Of a DNA stretch of 64,000 bases, positions 45,081-54,108 are shown in pieces. Position numbers and translations under genes: made by a program. The notes under the pieces are model-generated. The model was not told where the DNA came from. It did no database searches and was given only the letters and a program-made list of their open reading frames with translations. Position 1 is the stretch's first letter. Each line of letters begins with the position of its first letter. The stretch comes from Mesorhizobium sp. L-2-11 (GTDB lineage Bacteria > Pseudomonadota > Alphaproteobacteria > Rhizobiales > Rhizobiaceae): NCBI RefSeq assembly GCF_016756595.1, contig NZ_AP023257.1:930001-994000 (forward strand). Reading direction: 5' to 3'.

Positions 45081-45725
45081 CTACGTCATCTCCGGCCGCT
45101 CGAAGTCACCGGTGTCCTTGTTCATCACCCAGAGCTCGCCGGTCGAGATGTCGAACCAGGCGCCGTGCAGCGACAGCCGTCCCTTGCCTTCCAGGATCGA
45201 GACGCAGGGAAAGGTCCTGAGATTGGCAATCGAATAGCGGATCGAAATGCGCTCGAGCGCGGTCTGCCGCTCGGTCGCCGTCATGAAGGTGCTTGACGAC
45301 ACGGTCTCGGCGGCCGGCGCAATCAGGCTCATCCACTTGCCGATGAAGTCGCCGGGCGACAGTGGCGCGGCTGTAGGGTCGAGTGCTGCGCGGATGCCGC
45401 CGCAGCGGCCATGGCCCATCACCACGATGTTCTTCACCTTGAGGCTCTGCACGGCGAATTCGAGCGCCGCCGAGGTCGAGTGGAACTGGTCGTCGGGCGC
45501 ATAGGGCGGCACCAGATTGCCGACATTGCGCAGCACGAAGAGCTCGCCGGGGCCAGCGTCGAAGATCGCCTCGGGGGCCGCGCGGGAATCGCAGCAGGCA
45601 ATGATCATCGTTTCCGGGGACTGGCCCTCGCGAGCGAGCGAGCGATAGCGTCCGCTTTCGGCGAGATAGCGGCCGTTCATGAAATTGCGGTAGCCGGTGA
45701 GCAGATGTTCAGGCAGATGAGGCAT
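45081..45725 (-). CDS. Beta-type carbonic anhydrase
   Basis: A 214-residue enzyme. Zinc ligands and catalytic dyad are visible: CCDSRAAPE (Cys, Asp, Arg) and VMGHGRCGGIRAAL (His, Cys). It converts CO2 to bicarbonate for carboxylation and pH balance. Starts at ATG 45725. Confidence 0.93.
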   Translation of the reverse strand: MPHLPEHLLTGYRNFMNGRYLAESGRYRSLAREGQSPETMIIACCDSRAAPEAIFDAGPGELFVLRNVGNLVPPYAPDDQFHSTSAALEFAVQSLKVKNIVVMGHGRCGGIRAALDPTAAPLSPGDFIGKWMSLIAPAAETVSSSTFMTATERQTALERISIRYSIANLRTFPCVSILEGKGRLSLHGAWFDISTGELWVMNKDTGDFERPEMT

Positions 45726-45846
45726 AGGCGGCGTCTGGAGCCTTTCCGGGTTAGGCGGCAGCTCTTTTAGGTCAGCAAGGCTCTAGCGGCAAAAGCCGGT
45801 CGCGAGCAATGCCGAATCGCAGATGGCGGCAATTGCCATGCTGGAA

Positions 45847-45979
45847 GGCCCCCTCATCCGGCCCTTTCGGGCCACCTTCTCCCCGCTGGGAGAAGAGGCT
45901 GGCAACTGCGCCTGCGACCTCTTCTCCCCTTAGGGGAGAAGGTGGCCGTAGCGAAGCGGAGGCCGGATGAGGGGCCTTC
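45847..45979. repeat. Palindromic intergenic repeat, type B (copy B2)
   Basis: CCCCTCATCCGGCCCTTTCG with CTTCTCCCC/GGGGAGAAG on the left, and GGAGAAGGTGGCCGTAGCGA with GGATGAGGGG on the right, forming an inverted pair like B1. It fills most of the gap between carbonic anhydrase and the DUF429 gene, both on the minus strand. Confidence 0.8.
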
Positions 45980-46015
45980 GCCCAATGCGATTGTCTCGCC
46001 GTTAGACGAAGAAAT

Positions 46016-46771
46016 TCATGCCCAGATCGCCACGGGGATGCCAAAGCGGTCGGCGAGCGGCGGATCCGGAAACGGCCTTGCCTCGCCGCCGGCGATGCGG
46101 CCGGCGATCAGCATCATCGCTGCGGCGTCGAGAAAGTCGTCGGCAGCAGCGCCGCGCGGCGGCGTCCGGTCGAGAAAGCCGCTGACATAACCGTGCCGGC
46201 AAAGCAGCGCCTTGCGTTCCGCCATGCCGGCCGGGTTGACGGCGCCCCTGATCTTCTTCGGCAAGCGCATCGCCTGATCGCCGTTCAGCCGGCAGAAGGC
46301 GACTTCCGGATGCGATTCGAAGACCCGGCGGCGCAGTTCGGGACGCGCGATCAGCACCACATCGATCTCGCGGATCTTGGCAAAAATGCCGAACGCCTGG
46401 ATCGAGATGCCACGCGGCGGATCGGAGGTCGCCTTGGCCACTTCGCTTGCCCTGCGATGCGCGGCATACCAGGCCTCGATCGTGGTGAAGCCGTCCGTAT
46501 GCGCATAAAGCGCCGCACGCGAGGGGATGGCGAAGACACTGGATTGCCTGTTGCCGAGCAGCGGCCGCACCAGCGCCTCGGGCCCGCGTCCGCCCTTTTG
46601 CGAAACATCAGGCAGGCCGATCGGCATGTCGACGGCGACCGTCGCATCGGCCGGCAATGCGTCGAGCAGTGCTGCGAAGCTGGGAAAAACGGCTGCCGAA
46701 GGTGCTGCCCCCGGATCGCGGCGAACGGCGATCCAGCCGGCCTTGCAGCCGTCGACACCGACGATAGTCAC
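46016..46771 (-). CDS. DUF429 family protein
   Basis: A 251-residue protein beginning VTIVGVDGCKAGWIAVR, with an RNase-H-fold type Asp strand, AVDMPIGLPD at about 46 and AADDFLDAAAMMLIAGRIA near the end. DUF429 proteins have no settled biochemical role but resemble nuclease-like folds. The GTG at 46771 overlaps the pdxY stop (GTGA), so pdxY and this gene are coupled. Confidence 0.82.
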   Translation of the reverse strand: MTIVGVDGCKAGWIAVRRDPGAAPSAAVFPSFAALLDALPADATVAVDMPIGLPDVSQKGGRGPEALVRPLLGNRQSSVFAIPSRAALYAHTDGFTTIEAWYAAHRRASEVAKATSDPPRGISIQAFGIFAKIREIDVVLIARPELRRRVFESHPEVAFCRLNGDQAMRLPKKIRGAVNPAGMAERKALLCRHGYVSGFLDRTPPRGAAADDFLDAAAMMLIAGRIAGGEARPFPDPPLADRFGIPVAIWA

Positions 46772-47652
46772 GCTCTTTTGTCCCGCCCCGGATGCAGGAG
46801 ATGGCGAAGCTGCACCATCGCCATCGGGTGCGACAGGCTCTGTGCGTCGGTTTCGAGCTGCAATTCGTCGCCGCCGCGCTTGGCGGTGCGCGCCAGGATC
46901 TCGTAGACCGCCGCCGTGGTCGACTGCAGCGCCTTGATCGCCGTCTGGCCGGACAGAATGCGCGCCAGATAGACGGCCGCCGTCAGGTCGCCGAGGCCCT
47001 TGGGCGGCTTGTCGATTAGGCGATGCTCGGCGAGCAGCGCCTGGTTGCCGTTGAGCAGCAGATTGCCGGTGCCGCCGGCCATCATCGCCGGCGCCGAGGT
47101 GACCAGCATGGTCGACGGCCCGGCATGAAGGGCGGCCGCCATCACCGTTTTGAGGTCGGGCAGCGGCGATCCCGCCATCCATTCCAGCTCGTAGCGGTTG
47201 GGCGTTGCGATGTCGGCGGTCGGCATCAGCCGGTCGCGCATGGCAATGGCGGTGGTCTCCGGCACATAGAGCCCGCCCGAATCACCCATGACCGGGTCGC
47301 AGATATAGACGGCGTCCGGCGTCTTCGCCTTGACCGCGCCGACCAGCGAGGCGACGGCGTCGGCCTGGCCACCTTCGCCGAGATAGCCGGACAGCACCGC
47401 GCCGACCTCGCCCAGCCACGGCGCGCGCTCGAGATCGGCCATCAGCGCCCTGAATTGATCGAGCGGCGGTACGATGCGCGTCGCCCGTCCATGGCCCGGA
47501 TGCCAGGGCAGGATGACGGTCGGCACCGCCCACACCGGAAAGCCCAGCGTCTCCAGCGCAAAGACTGCGGCGCGGTTGCCGACCGAGCCGCGCGCGACAT
47601 GGCTGGAAATGACGATGACCGCGCGCGGCGCGTCGTGTTCTTCGGTGCTCAC
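46768..47652 (-). CDS. pdxY: Pyridoxal kinase PdxY
   Basis: A 294-residue PfkB/ribokinase-type enzyme with SSHVARGSVGNRAAVFALE at about 12-30, PDAVYICDPVMGD near 113, and IDKPPKGLGDLTAA with the catalytic Asp near 222. It salvages pyridoxal to its 5'-phosphate. It starts at ATG 47652. Confidence 0.92.
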   Translation of the reverse strand: MSTEEHDAPRAVIVISSHVARGSVGNRAAVFALETLGFPVWAVPTVILPWHPGHGRATRIVPPLDQFRALMADLERAPWLGEVGAVLSGYLGEGGQADAVASLVGAVKAKTPDAVYICDPVMGDSGGLYVPETTAIAMRDRLMPTADIATPNRYELEWMAGSPLPDLKTVMAAALHAGPSTMLVTSAPAMMAGGTGNLLLNGNQALLAEHRLIDKPPKGLGDLTAAVYLARILSGQTAIKALQSTTAAVYEILARTAKRGGDELQLETDAQSLSHPMAMVQLRHLLHPGRDKRA

Positions 47653-47659
47653 GAGGTTC

Positions 47660-47908
47660 CTAACTCTGGATGATGAAAAGCACGAGCCAGATCAACAGGC
47701 CAATGCCGACAATGAGCCCCAGCGCCCGGCCGATGCGCGTGCCCCAATATTCGATCGGGTCCGCCCGGTCGGCATCTGCAGCAGTGACGTCATCGCGCGC
47801 GCCCTTCGCGGTCCGCGCCACGGACGAGGCCGGGTCGGTTTCACGTGCCACGCGCTCGATGATACGGCGCGATTCGTCGTCGCTGTCCTGGCGTCCCGCC
47901 ATTTCCAT
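47660..47908 (-). CDS. Small hypothetical membrane protein
   Basis: An 82-residue protein: a charged, soluble amino part (ESRRIIERVARETDP) and one C-terminal membrane helix (about residues 60-81, ALGLIVGIGLLIWLVLFII). It ends eight bases before the pdxY start on the same strand. Family unknown to me; a tail-anchored accessory is possible. Confidence 0.6.
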   Translation of the reverse strand: MEMAGRQDSDDESRRIIERVARETDPASSVARTAKGARDDVTAADADRADPIEYWGTRIGRALGLIVGIGLLIWLVLFIIQS

Positions 47909-48064
47909 GCCCTGTTTTTCGCAGCGACTTTAACCTGTTCGCCCGGCCAATCACAGGGCCTGACAGTGAATGACAAAGCACCAGCAGCGCTCCAGGTCGA
48001 GGCCATGTTCTTGCGCGCGGATTGTGGTAATGCTTCGCCCGTCAGTCTTGTTGAGGGATTTTTC

Positions 48065-48697
48065 ATGCCTGCCCTTTCCTCCCCTTTCGTCTTCCGCAAC
48101 CTTCCGGCCTTGCTGATGATGGCGATCGTGCTGCCGCTGCTGGCCGGCTGCGGCTACAACACCATTCCGACGGCGGAGGAAAACGCCAAGGCCGCATGGA
48201 GCCAGGTGCTGAACCAGTACCAGCGCCGCGCCGATCTCATCCCCAACCTGGTTGAGACGGTCAAGGGCTATGCCGCACATGAGAAGGATACGCTCGATGC
48301 CGTGGTCGAGGCGCGCGCCAAGGCGACGCAGGTGACGGTGACGCCCGAGACGCTGAGCGATCCGGAAGCGGTCAAGAGATTCCAGGACAGTCAAGCCGGC
48401 CTGACCAGCGCGCTGTCGCGGTTGCTGGCAGTGGTGGAGAATTATCCCGACCTCAAGGCCAACCAGAATTTTCTGGCGCTGCAGGCGCAGCTCGAAGGCA
48501 CCGAGAACCGAATCTCGGTCGCCCGCCGCGACTATATCGAGGCGGTGCGGGAGTATAATCTGACGCTGCGGACCTTCCCGTCGGTGATTTGGGCGACCCT
48601 GTGGTTCCGCGACAATCAGCCGTTCGCCAACTTCACCATCGAGGAAGACAAGATTCAGACGCCGAAGGTCGATTTCGGCACGCAGCAGGGCGGGTGA
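48065..48697 (+). CDS. LemA family lipoprotein
   Basis: A 210-residue protein with a lipobox (LLAGC near residue 27) followed by NTIPTAEENAKAAWSQVLNQ and RRADLIPNLVETVKGYAAHE, the LemA hallmark. It would be a lipoprotein anchored on the periplasmic side and is mostly helical. The ATG at 48065 (MPALSSPF) has GAGG upstream. It heads a set with two TPM proteins that likely form one membrane module. Confidence 0.88.
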   Translation: MPALSSPFVFRNLPALLMMAIVLPLLAGCGYNTIPTAEENAKAAWSQVLNQYQRRADLIPNLVETVKGYAAHEKDTLDAVVEARAKATQVTVTPETLSDPEAVKRFQDSQAGLTSALSRLLAVVENYPDLKANQNFLALQAQLEGTENRISVARRDYIEAVREYNLTLRTFPSVIWATLWFRDNQPFANFTIEEDKIQTPKVDFGTQQGG

Positions 48698-48704
48698 TCG
48701 GCGC

Positions 48705-49727
48705 TTGGCGAGCGCAGTTACATTGGCCTTGCATTCCGTCCCACCCCCCTCTGTCCTGCCGGACATCTCCCCCACAAGGCGGGACATCGGCAGTCATCAC
48801 GGCTTTCGCAAACCTGCAACGTTGCAAGGAGGGCGCGTTCGACAAAGCTGCCAATCTCCCTCCAAGTGGGGGAGATGTCCGGCAGGACAGAGGGGGGCGC
48901 CACGGAACGCCAGCCTGGCAATCCTGTTCATCGTCCTAAGCCTTCTCTTCCTCCCCCTCACCACCCTTGCCGCCGAATTGCCTGCCCTGACCGGGCGGGT
49001 TGTCGACAATGCCGGTATCATCGATGCCGCCACCGAGGCGGCGCTGACCCGGAAGCTTGCGGATTTCGAGGCCAAGAGCTCTGACCAGATCGTCGTCGCG
49101 ACGCTTCCTGGCCTCGACGGCGAGGAGATCGAGCCCTACGCCAACCGGCTGTTCCGCGCCTGGAACCTCGGCCAGGCCGGCGAGGACAATGGCGTGCTGT
49201 TGCTGGTCGCCAAGGACGACCGCAAGATGCGAATCGAGGTCGGCTACGGGCTGGAAGGCACGCTGACCGACCTGCACACCAGGCTGATCATCGAAAACGA
49301 CATGGTGCCGGCCTTCCGCGCCGGCGATTTCTCCGGCGGCATAGCCAAGGCCGTCGACGACATGGTCATGGTGCTGGAAGGCAATCCGGAAGAACTGGAA
49401 GCGCGCGGGACCCGCAACCAGCAGCCGCCATTCAACACCGACGATCTGTTCTTTGCGATCTTCATAAGCATTTGGGCGATCATCTTCTTCGGCAGCATCG
49501 CTGCCTCCATCCTGCCGCCGATCTTCGGCCGGAAGATCGGTCCCGGTCGCTATCGCTGGCTGGGCATGACGTTCGAGCCGGGCCGGCGATCATCTGACGG
49601 CTGGTCGGGTGGTTCCGGCGGGGGAGGCTGGTCGTCGGGCGGAGGAGGCTGGTCCTCAGGCAGTGGCGGCGGCTTTTCGGGCGGCGGCGGCTCGTCCGGC
49701 GGCGGCGGTTCTTCAGGAAGCTGGTGA
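48705..49727 (+). CDS. TPM-domain membrane protein with a Gly/Ser tail, start uncertain
   Basis: Recognisable protein begins near 48909 with SLAILFIVLSLLFLPLTTLA (signal segment) and AELPALTGRVVDNAGIIDAA; then a TPM domain with PGLDGEEIEPYANRLFRAW, a second membrane segment near residue 250 of the long frame (AIFISIWAIIFFGSIAASIL), and a Gly/Ser-rich tail. No ATG, GTG or TTG in frame lies in the last 60 codons before the signal. The only plausible start in the open frame is TTG 48705, seven bases after the lemA stop, which would make the repeat part of the protein. Use of CTG near 48914 is an alternative. Confidence 0.7.
   Translation: MASAVTLALHSVPPPSVLPDISPTRRDIGSHHGFRKPATLQGGRVRQSCQSPSKWGRCPAGQRGAPRNASLAILFIVLSLLFLPLTTLAAELPALTGRVVDNAGIIDAATEAALTRKLADFEAKSSDQIVVATLPGLDGEEIEPYANRLFRAWNLGQAGEDNGVLLLVAKDDRKMRIEVGYGLEGTLTDLHTRLIIENDMVPAFRAGDFSGGIAKAVDDMVMVLEGNPEELEARGTRNQQPPFNTDDLFFAIFISIWAIIFFGSIAASILPPIFGRKIGPGRYRWLGMTFEPGRRSSDGWSGGSGGGGWSSGGGGWSSGSGGGFSGGGGSSGGGGSSGSW
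48731..48909. repeat. Palindromic intergenic repeat, type A (copy A3)
   Basis: Type A arms (about 48731-48790 and 48852-48909) with CCCCCTCTGTCCTGCCGGAC and its complement. The right arm ends within a few codons of where the TPM protein sequence begins, so the element has replaced or abuts that gene's normal start and ribosome binding site. Confidence 0.85.
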
Positions 49728-50374
49728 GACACGACATGGCAACGCGACCGATCAGCGCCGAAGATCATGACCGCATCGCCAAAGCGATCCGCGTCGCCGA
49801 ATCAAAGACCGACGGCGAAATCTACTGCGTGGTCGCCTATGCCAGCGACGGCTATTTCTTTCCGGCCGCCTTCATGGCGACGCTGGCGATGCTCGTCGTC
49901 AGCCTCGCCGTCGGCTACGGGCTGGAAGCGTGGTGGCTGTCGATCCGCCTGCCGCATTTCGTCATCGCCCAGCTTCTGGCGATGGCCTCGATACTTGTCC
50001 TGTTGTGGGCGGTGCCCGGCTTGCGCATCCACCTGGTGCCGAGACGGCTGCGTTACCAGGCCGCGCACGCCAATGCGATAAAGCAGTTTCTCGCCCGCAA
50101 CGTCCACCGTACCACAGCGCGAACCGGCGTGCTGGTGTTCGTTTCGATCGCCGAGCATTACGCCGAAGTGATCGCCGACAGCGGCATTAACAGCCGCGTC
50201 GGCCAACATGTCTGGGACGACGTCGTCCGCGACCTTACCGCGCATGCCCGCGACGATCGTCTCGCCGACGGCTTCATCAAGGCGATCGAAGAGACGGGTG
50301 CGGTGCTGGCCGAGCATTTCCCAGTTTCTTCCGGCGACAGCAACGAGCTGGACGACCATCTGGTCGAAATCTGA
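49724..50374 (+). CDS. TPM-domain membrane protein (second)
   Basis: A 216-residue protein with a short TPM domain fragment (SAEDHDRIAKAIRVAESKTD, then GEIYCVVAYASDGYF), two membrane helices (about 45-97) and a C-terminal cytoplasmic half. GTG 49724 is preferred: AGGA at 49714-49717 is at normal distance, and it overlaps the upstream stop (GTGA). ATG 49736 is the alternative. It follows the LemA and first TPM genes closely. Confidence 0.8.
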   Translation: MRHDMATRPISAEDHDRIAKAIRVAESKTDGEIYCVVAYASDGYFFPAAFMATLAMLVVSLAVGYGLEAWWLSIRLPHFVIAQLLAMASILVLLWAVPGLRIHLVPRRLRYQAAHANAIKQFLARNVHRTTARTGVLVFVSIAEHYAEVIADSGINSRVGQHVWDDVVRDLTAHARDDRLADGFIKAIEETGAVLAEHFPVSSGDSNELDDHLVEI

Positions 50375-50486
50375 GTCGCTACGGCTTTTTCAGCACTCAA
50401 CGGCACGTCTATCGTCTGTGCGAAAGCTTGGGAGCCGCTGACCGGACTCTTGCAATCGGGCAACGCGGGTTTATGGTTAACCAATC

Positions 50487-50993
50487 ATGAAGACGCTGAG
50501 TATCGACATCAGGAAAGCCGAGCCGCGCGACGCAAGCGCCATCGCCGACGTGCACCTGCTGGCCTGGCGCGGCGCCTACTCCGGCATCATCCCGCATCGC
50601 ACGCTGACATCGATGATCAACCGCCGCGGCGCCGACTGGTGGGCGAACGCGATTCGCCGTGCCGCCACCGTCCTGGTCGTCGAGATCGGCGGCAAGGTCG
50701 CCGGCTACGCCACGATCGGCAAGAACCGCGCCCGTGAGCTCAAGCAGCAGGGCGAGATCTACGAACTTTACGTGCGCCCGGAATATCAGGGCATCGGGCT
50801 CGGCAGCCGGCTATTCTCGGCCGCACGGGCGCGACTGGCGGATCATGGCCTGAAAGGCATGGTGGTGTGGGCGCTGGAGGACAACCAAAGCGCGCTCAGC
50901 TTCTATGCCGGCGCCGGCGGCCGCGACGTCGCCGAGGGCGTCGAGGTCTTCGAGCAAAAGGCTCTGAAGAAGGTCGCCTTCGTCTGGGAATGA
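50487..50993 (+). CDS. GNAT family N-acetyltransferase
   Basis: A 168-residue acetyltransferase with the acetyl-CoA binding run YVRPEYQGIGLGSRLFSAAR (Q/RxxGxG/A) at about residues 94-113, and WALEDNQSALSFYAGAGG near 130. The substrate could be an amine, peptide or small metabolite. It starts at ATG 50487. Confidence 0.88.
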   Translation: MKTLSIDIRKAEPRDASAIADVHLLAWRGAYSGIIPHRTLTSMINRRGADWWANAIRRAATVLVVEIGGKVAGYATIGKNRARELKQQGEIYELYVRPEYQGIGLGSRLFSAARARLADHGLKGMVVWALEDNQSALSFYAGAGGRDVAEGVEVFEQKALKKVAFVWE

Positions 50994-51000
50994 CCTGGCC

Positions 51001-51222
51001 TCGTCATCCTAGGGCGGAGCAGGAGCGAAGCGACGTCGCGGAGACCCTGGGATCCAATGCCGTAACTTTAGGGTGTAGCGACGGTGCAGAACCTCTGATG
51101 CCGAACAGGGCGGAGAGGATCGCGGCTTTCATTCTGCGCCGCTGCATTCTTCGGCTGATTTCACGGAATGGATCCCAGGGTCTGCGCTCCGCTTCGCGTT
51201 CGCTCCGGCCTGGGATGACGAA
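51001..51222. repeat. Long inverted repeat, type D
   Basis: Arms 51001-51056 (TCGTCATCCTAGGGCGGAGC onward) and 51169-51222 (TGGATCCCAGGGTCTGCGCT onward) are imperfect reverse complements of about 50 bases, separated by about 110. Both show TCGTCATCC and GGGATCCA blocks. It lies between the acetyltransferase and pyrophosphatase genes, and fills most of the 315-base gap. Confidence 0.75.
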
Positions 51223-51308
51223 GTGATGATGTCCTCAGTACCATTCGCCGCATTGCACCATGCGCCGCTGCCCGCTATCGGTCTCCAATCGAAAGAGGGA
51301 CAAAAGCC

Positions 51309-51842
51309 ATGCGAATCGAAGCCATCGCCATCGGAAAGAACCCGCCGGAGGACATCAACGTCATCATCGAGGTGCCGATCGGCGGCGAGCCGATCAAGTA
51401 CGAGATGGACAAGGAGGCCGGCACGCTGTTCGTCGACCGCTTCCTGCACACCTCGATGCGCTATCCCGGCAATTACGGCTTCGTGCCGCACACGCTGTCG
51501 GGTGACGGCGACCCGATCGACGTGCTGGTCTGCAACACGCGCGCGCTGGTGCCGGGCTGCGTCATCAATGTGCGGCCGATCGGCGTGCTGGTGATGGAGG
51601 ACAATTCCGGCCTCGACGAAAAGATCATCGCGGTGCCTTCGCCCAAGCTGACGCTGCGCTACGAGAACGTCACCGAATACACGCACCTGCCAGACATCAC
51701 CCGCCAGCAGGTGCAGCATTTCTTCGAGCACTACAAGGATCTCGAACCCGGCAAATGGGTCAAGATCGAGGGCTGGCACGACGCCGCCTATGCCAAAAGG
51801 ATGATCGTCGAGGCGATCGAGCGGGCCAAGGCAAGCAAGTAG
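51309..51842 (+). CDS. ppa: Inorganic pyrophosphatase
   Basis: A 177-residue soluble family I enzyme. [35 protein letters not shown] and [12 protein letters not shown] carry the conserved metal and pyrophosphate ligands, with the DGDPIDV Asp cluster. It hydrolyses PPi to drive biosynthesis. The ATG at 51309 is followed by [15 protein letters not shown]; upstream GAGGGAC serves as ribosome binding site. Confidence 0.94.
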   Translation: MRIEAIAIGKNPPEDINVIIEVPIGGEPIKYEMDKEAGTLFVDRFLHTSMRYPGNYGFVPHTLSGDGDPIDVLVCNTRALVPGCVINVRPIGVLVMEDNSGLDEKIIAVPSPKLTLRYENVTEYTHLPDITRQQVQHFFEHYKDLEPGKWVKIEGWHDAAYAKRMIVEAIERAKASK

Positions 51843-51880
51843 CCGAAACGCCTGAAATTTGCGGGCAAACCCCGGCGTAG

Positions 51881-52052
51881 CGCCGCCCCTCATCCGCCTG
51901 CCGGCACCTTCTCCCCGTGAACGGGGAGAAGCCCGCTGACCTCGACCTTGGCACCCATTCAGCAGCTGGTGATTGGCGAAACCACTCATGGCGGCGTCTT
52001 TCTCCCCGTCACTATACGGGGAGAAATGCCCGGCAGGGCAATGAGGGCAGCG
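51881..52052. repeat. Palindromic intergenic repeat, type C (copy C1, intact)
   Basis: GCCCCTCATCCGCCTGCCGG, CTTCTCCCCGTGAACGGGGA (hairpin) on the left; on the right TTCTCCCCGTCACTATACGG and CAATGAGGGCAGC. It is the uninterrupted reference for copy C2, which the IS has split. Confidence 0.8.
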
Positions 52053-52120
52053 TCGGCCTGCAAAGTGTTACAGCGTCCTTTGCGCATCCGGAAGAACGCG
52101 CGGCGCTGTAATGCCAAACG

Positions 52121-52726
52121 CTATTTCTTCAAGCTCGCTTCGATCAGCAGGTCGGCGTTGCGGGCCACAGACTTCGCCGGTCCGCCGGCACCGAACAGCT
52201 GGCCGCTGATATAGGCGCCTTCGATCAGAAGCAGCAGCCCATCGCCCAGCGTATCGGCGTCGCTGGCACCCATCGCCGCCGCCATGGCGCGCAGGCGTCG
52301 GCGCAATTCCTGCTTGTTGGCCTCGCTCACCACGCGGGCCGGGTGGCCCCGTTCGGGATATTCGACGGCCGCATTGGTCATGCCGCAGCCGCGATAGTCG
52401 GGCTTTTGCGTGCGCTTGCCGATGCGTGTCAGGAAGGCGGCGATCTGCGCGCGCGGATCGCCGGGATGGGCAGCCACCGCCTCGTCGAAGCGGGCCCAGA
52501 ACTCGAGGTCGAATTGGCGGAGGTAGGAGGCGGCCAATTCGTCCTTGGACGGAAAGCTGCGATAGAGGCTGGGCTTGGTGACGCCGGCGCGCCGCACGAT
52601 CTCGTCGACGCCGATCGCCCTGATGCCTTGCCGGTAGAACAGGTCGCGGGCAACGCGAAGAATTTTTTCGCCGGCGCGGGGCGGGGTTACTTCATCGGCT
52701 TTGATCGTTGGCTCAATGCTTTTCAT
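52121..52726 (-). CDS. TetR family transcriptional regulator
   Basis: A 201-residue repressor. The helix-turn-helix is GVDEIVRRAGVTKPSLYRSF (about residues 39-58), after ILRVARDLFYRQGIRA. The C-terminal ligand-binding part is variable. It is divergent from the MFS gene 80 bases away, with a palindromic pair between them, and most likely represses that transporter. Confidence 0.9.
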   Translation of the reverse strand: MKSIEPTIKADEVTPPRAGEKILRVARDLFYRQGIRAIGVDEIVRRAGVTKPSLYRSFPSKDELAASYLRQFDLEFWARFDEAVAAHPGDPRAQIAAFLTRIGKRTQKPDYRGCGMTNAAVEYPERGHPARVVSEANKQELRRRLRAMAAAMGASDADTLGDGLLLLIEGAYISGQLFGAGGPAKSVARNADLLIEASLKK

Positions 52727-52747
52727 CTAGGACGCGCCGTTGCCTGC

Positions 52748-52777
52748 TTGACAATGTTACCGATCGGTACGTACGTT
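52748..52777 (+). promoter_or_regulatory. Candidate promoter of the MFS gene
   Basis: TTGACA (52748-52753) and TACGTT (52772-52777) are 18 bases apart. The left operator arm overlaps the spacer, so repressor binding would block RNA polymerase. The -10 TACGTT is the same hexamer as at the second arsR. Confidence 0.45.
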
Positions 52778-52806
52778 GGTGCAATCGCAACGTACCGGTC
52801 AGTAAC
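52756..52806. promoter_or_regulatory. TetR-type operator pair between the regulator and MFS genes
   Basis: GTTACCGATCGGTACGT (52756-52772) faces ACGTACCGGTCAGTAAC (52790-52806) as an inverted pair, matching at 15 of 17 positions. The left arm contains the perfect palindrome TACCGATCGGTA (52758-52769). The second arm ends directly at the MFS start codon. These are TetR-like dimer sites by eye. Confidence 0.65.
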
Positions 52807-54090
52807 ATGATAGTCCAATCCCGCCCGTTTGGCCAGCGCTATGCATTTGTCGTGGTGGCCGTCATTTTCCTGTGCCTGCTGATCGCGGCAGGCTTGCGGT
52901 CGGCGCCGGCCGTCATGATGCTGCCGCTGGAGGAGACTTTCGGCTGGCGGCGCGATGTCGTCTCGCTCGCCGCGGCCATCGGCATCTTCCTCTACGGCCT
53001 GACCGGACCGTTTGCCGCGGCCCTGATGGAACGGATCGGGCTGCGCCGCACGCTGCTGGCGGCGCTGGTGCTGATGTCGGGCTCGACGGCGCTCAGCCTG
53101 TTGATGACTCAGCCGTGGCACCTGCTTCTCACTTGGGGCGTATTCTCCGGCGTCGGTTCCGGCGCGGTCGCCACGGTGCTCGGGGCCACCATCGTCAATC
53201 GCTGGTTCAAGACCAATCGCGGCCTGGTGATGGGGCTGATGTCGGCCTCCGCCGCCACCGGCCTGCTGGTGTTCCTGCCGCTGCTCGCCGCGCTCGCCCA
53301 ATCCGGCGGCTGGAAGCCGGTCGCCATCGCCATTGCTGTCGCCACCGCCTGCCTGGTGCCGCTGGTCTGGCTGCTGGTGCCGGAACGTCCGTCCTCGATC
53401 GGCATGGTGCGCTACGGCGCGGACGTCGACGACGTGCCGCCGGTTCCGCCGGCCTCGCAAGGCAATTTTCTCATGCACACGCTCAGCACGCTGCGTCGTG
53501 CCGCCGGCACGCGCGTGTTTTGGTATTTGTTCGCCACTTTCTTCATCTGCGGCTTCACCACCAACGGACTGGTCGGCACGCACCTGATCGCGTTTTGCGG
53601 CGACATGGGCATAGGGCAGGTGCAAGCCGCCGGCCTGCTGTCGCTGATGGGCATCTTCGACCTGATCGGCACGACGCTGTCGGGCTGGCTTACCGACCGT
53701 TTCGACCCGCGCAAGCTGCTCGGCGTCTATTATGCGATTCGCGGCCTGTCGCTGATCTATCTACCTTATTCCGGCTTTTCGTCGACCAGCCTGATCATCT
53801 TCGCCGTGCTCTACGGATTGGACTGGATCGCCACCGTGCCGCCGACGCTCAGGCTGTCGAACGAGGCGTTCGGCGACCGCAGCGGGCCAATCGTCTTCGG
53901 CTGGATCGTCGCCGGCCATCAGGTGGGTGCGGCGGCCGCCGCCTTCTTCGGCGGCACCATGCGTGAATTGCAGGGCGATTACGAGCTTGCCTTCCTCATC
54001 GCCGGCATGACGGCAATAGCCGCAGCCTGCATCTCGCTGTTGATCAACACCAACCGTCCGGCCTTCGAGCCGGAACCGCAGGCGGCTTGA
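52807..54090 (+). CDS. MFS transporter, probable drug/metabolite exporter
   Basis: A 427-residue 12-helix transporter with FLYGLTGPFAAALMERIGLR (loop 2-3) and a final loop near GWLTDRFDPRKLLG. The ATG at 52807 lies immediately after the second operator arm and has no Shine-Dalgarno sequence; no better start is seen. Control by the divergent TetR gene is likely, so export of the ligand of that repressor is the simplest model. Confidence 0.85.
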   Translation: MIVQSRPFGQRYAFVVVAVIFLCLLIAAGLRSAPAVMMLPLEETFGWRRDVVSLAAAIGIFLYGLTGPFAAALMERIGLRRTLLAALVLMSGSTALSLLMTQPWHLLLTWGVFSGVGSGAVATVLGATIVNRWFKTNRGLVMGLMSASAATGLLVFLPLLAALAQSGGWKPVAIAIAVATACLVPLVWLLVPERPSSIGMVRYGADVDDVPPVPPASQGNFLMHTLSTLRRAAGTRVFWYLFATFFICGFTTNGLVGTHLIAFCGDMGIGQVQAAGLLSLMGIFDLIGTTLSGWLTDRFDPRKLLGVYYAIRGLSLIYLPYSGFSSTSLIIFAVLYGLDWIATVPPTLRLSNEAFGDRSGPIVFGWIVAGHQVGAAAAAFFGGTMRELQGDYELAFLIAGMTAIAAACISLLINTNRPAFEPEPQAA

Positions 54091-54108
54091 GTTGTGACGG
54101 CTGGCGCT

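Noticed and set aside
51001..51222. A non-coding RNA gene between the acetyltransferase and pyrophosphatase genes
   Set aside because: The signal is fully explained by a long inverted repeat with no promoter or terminator that I can identify.
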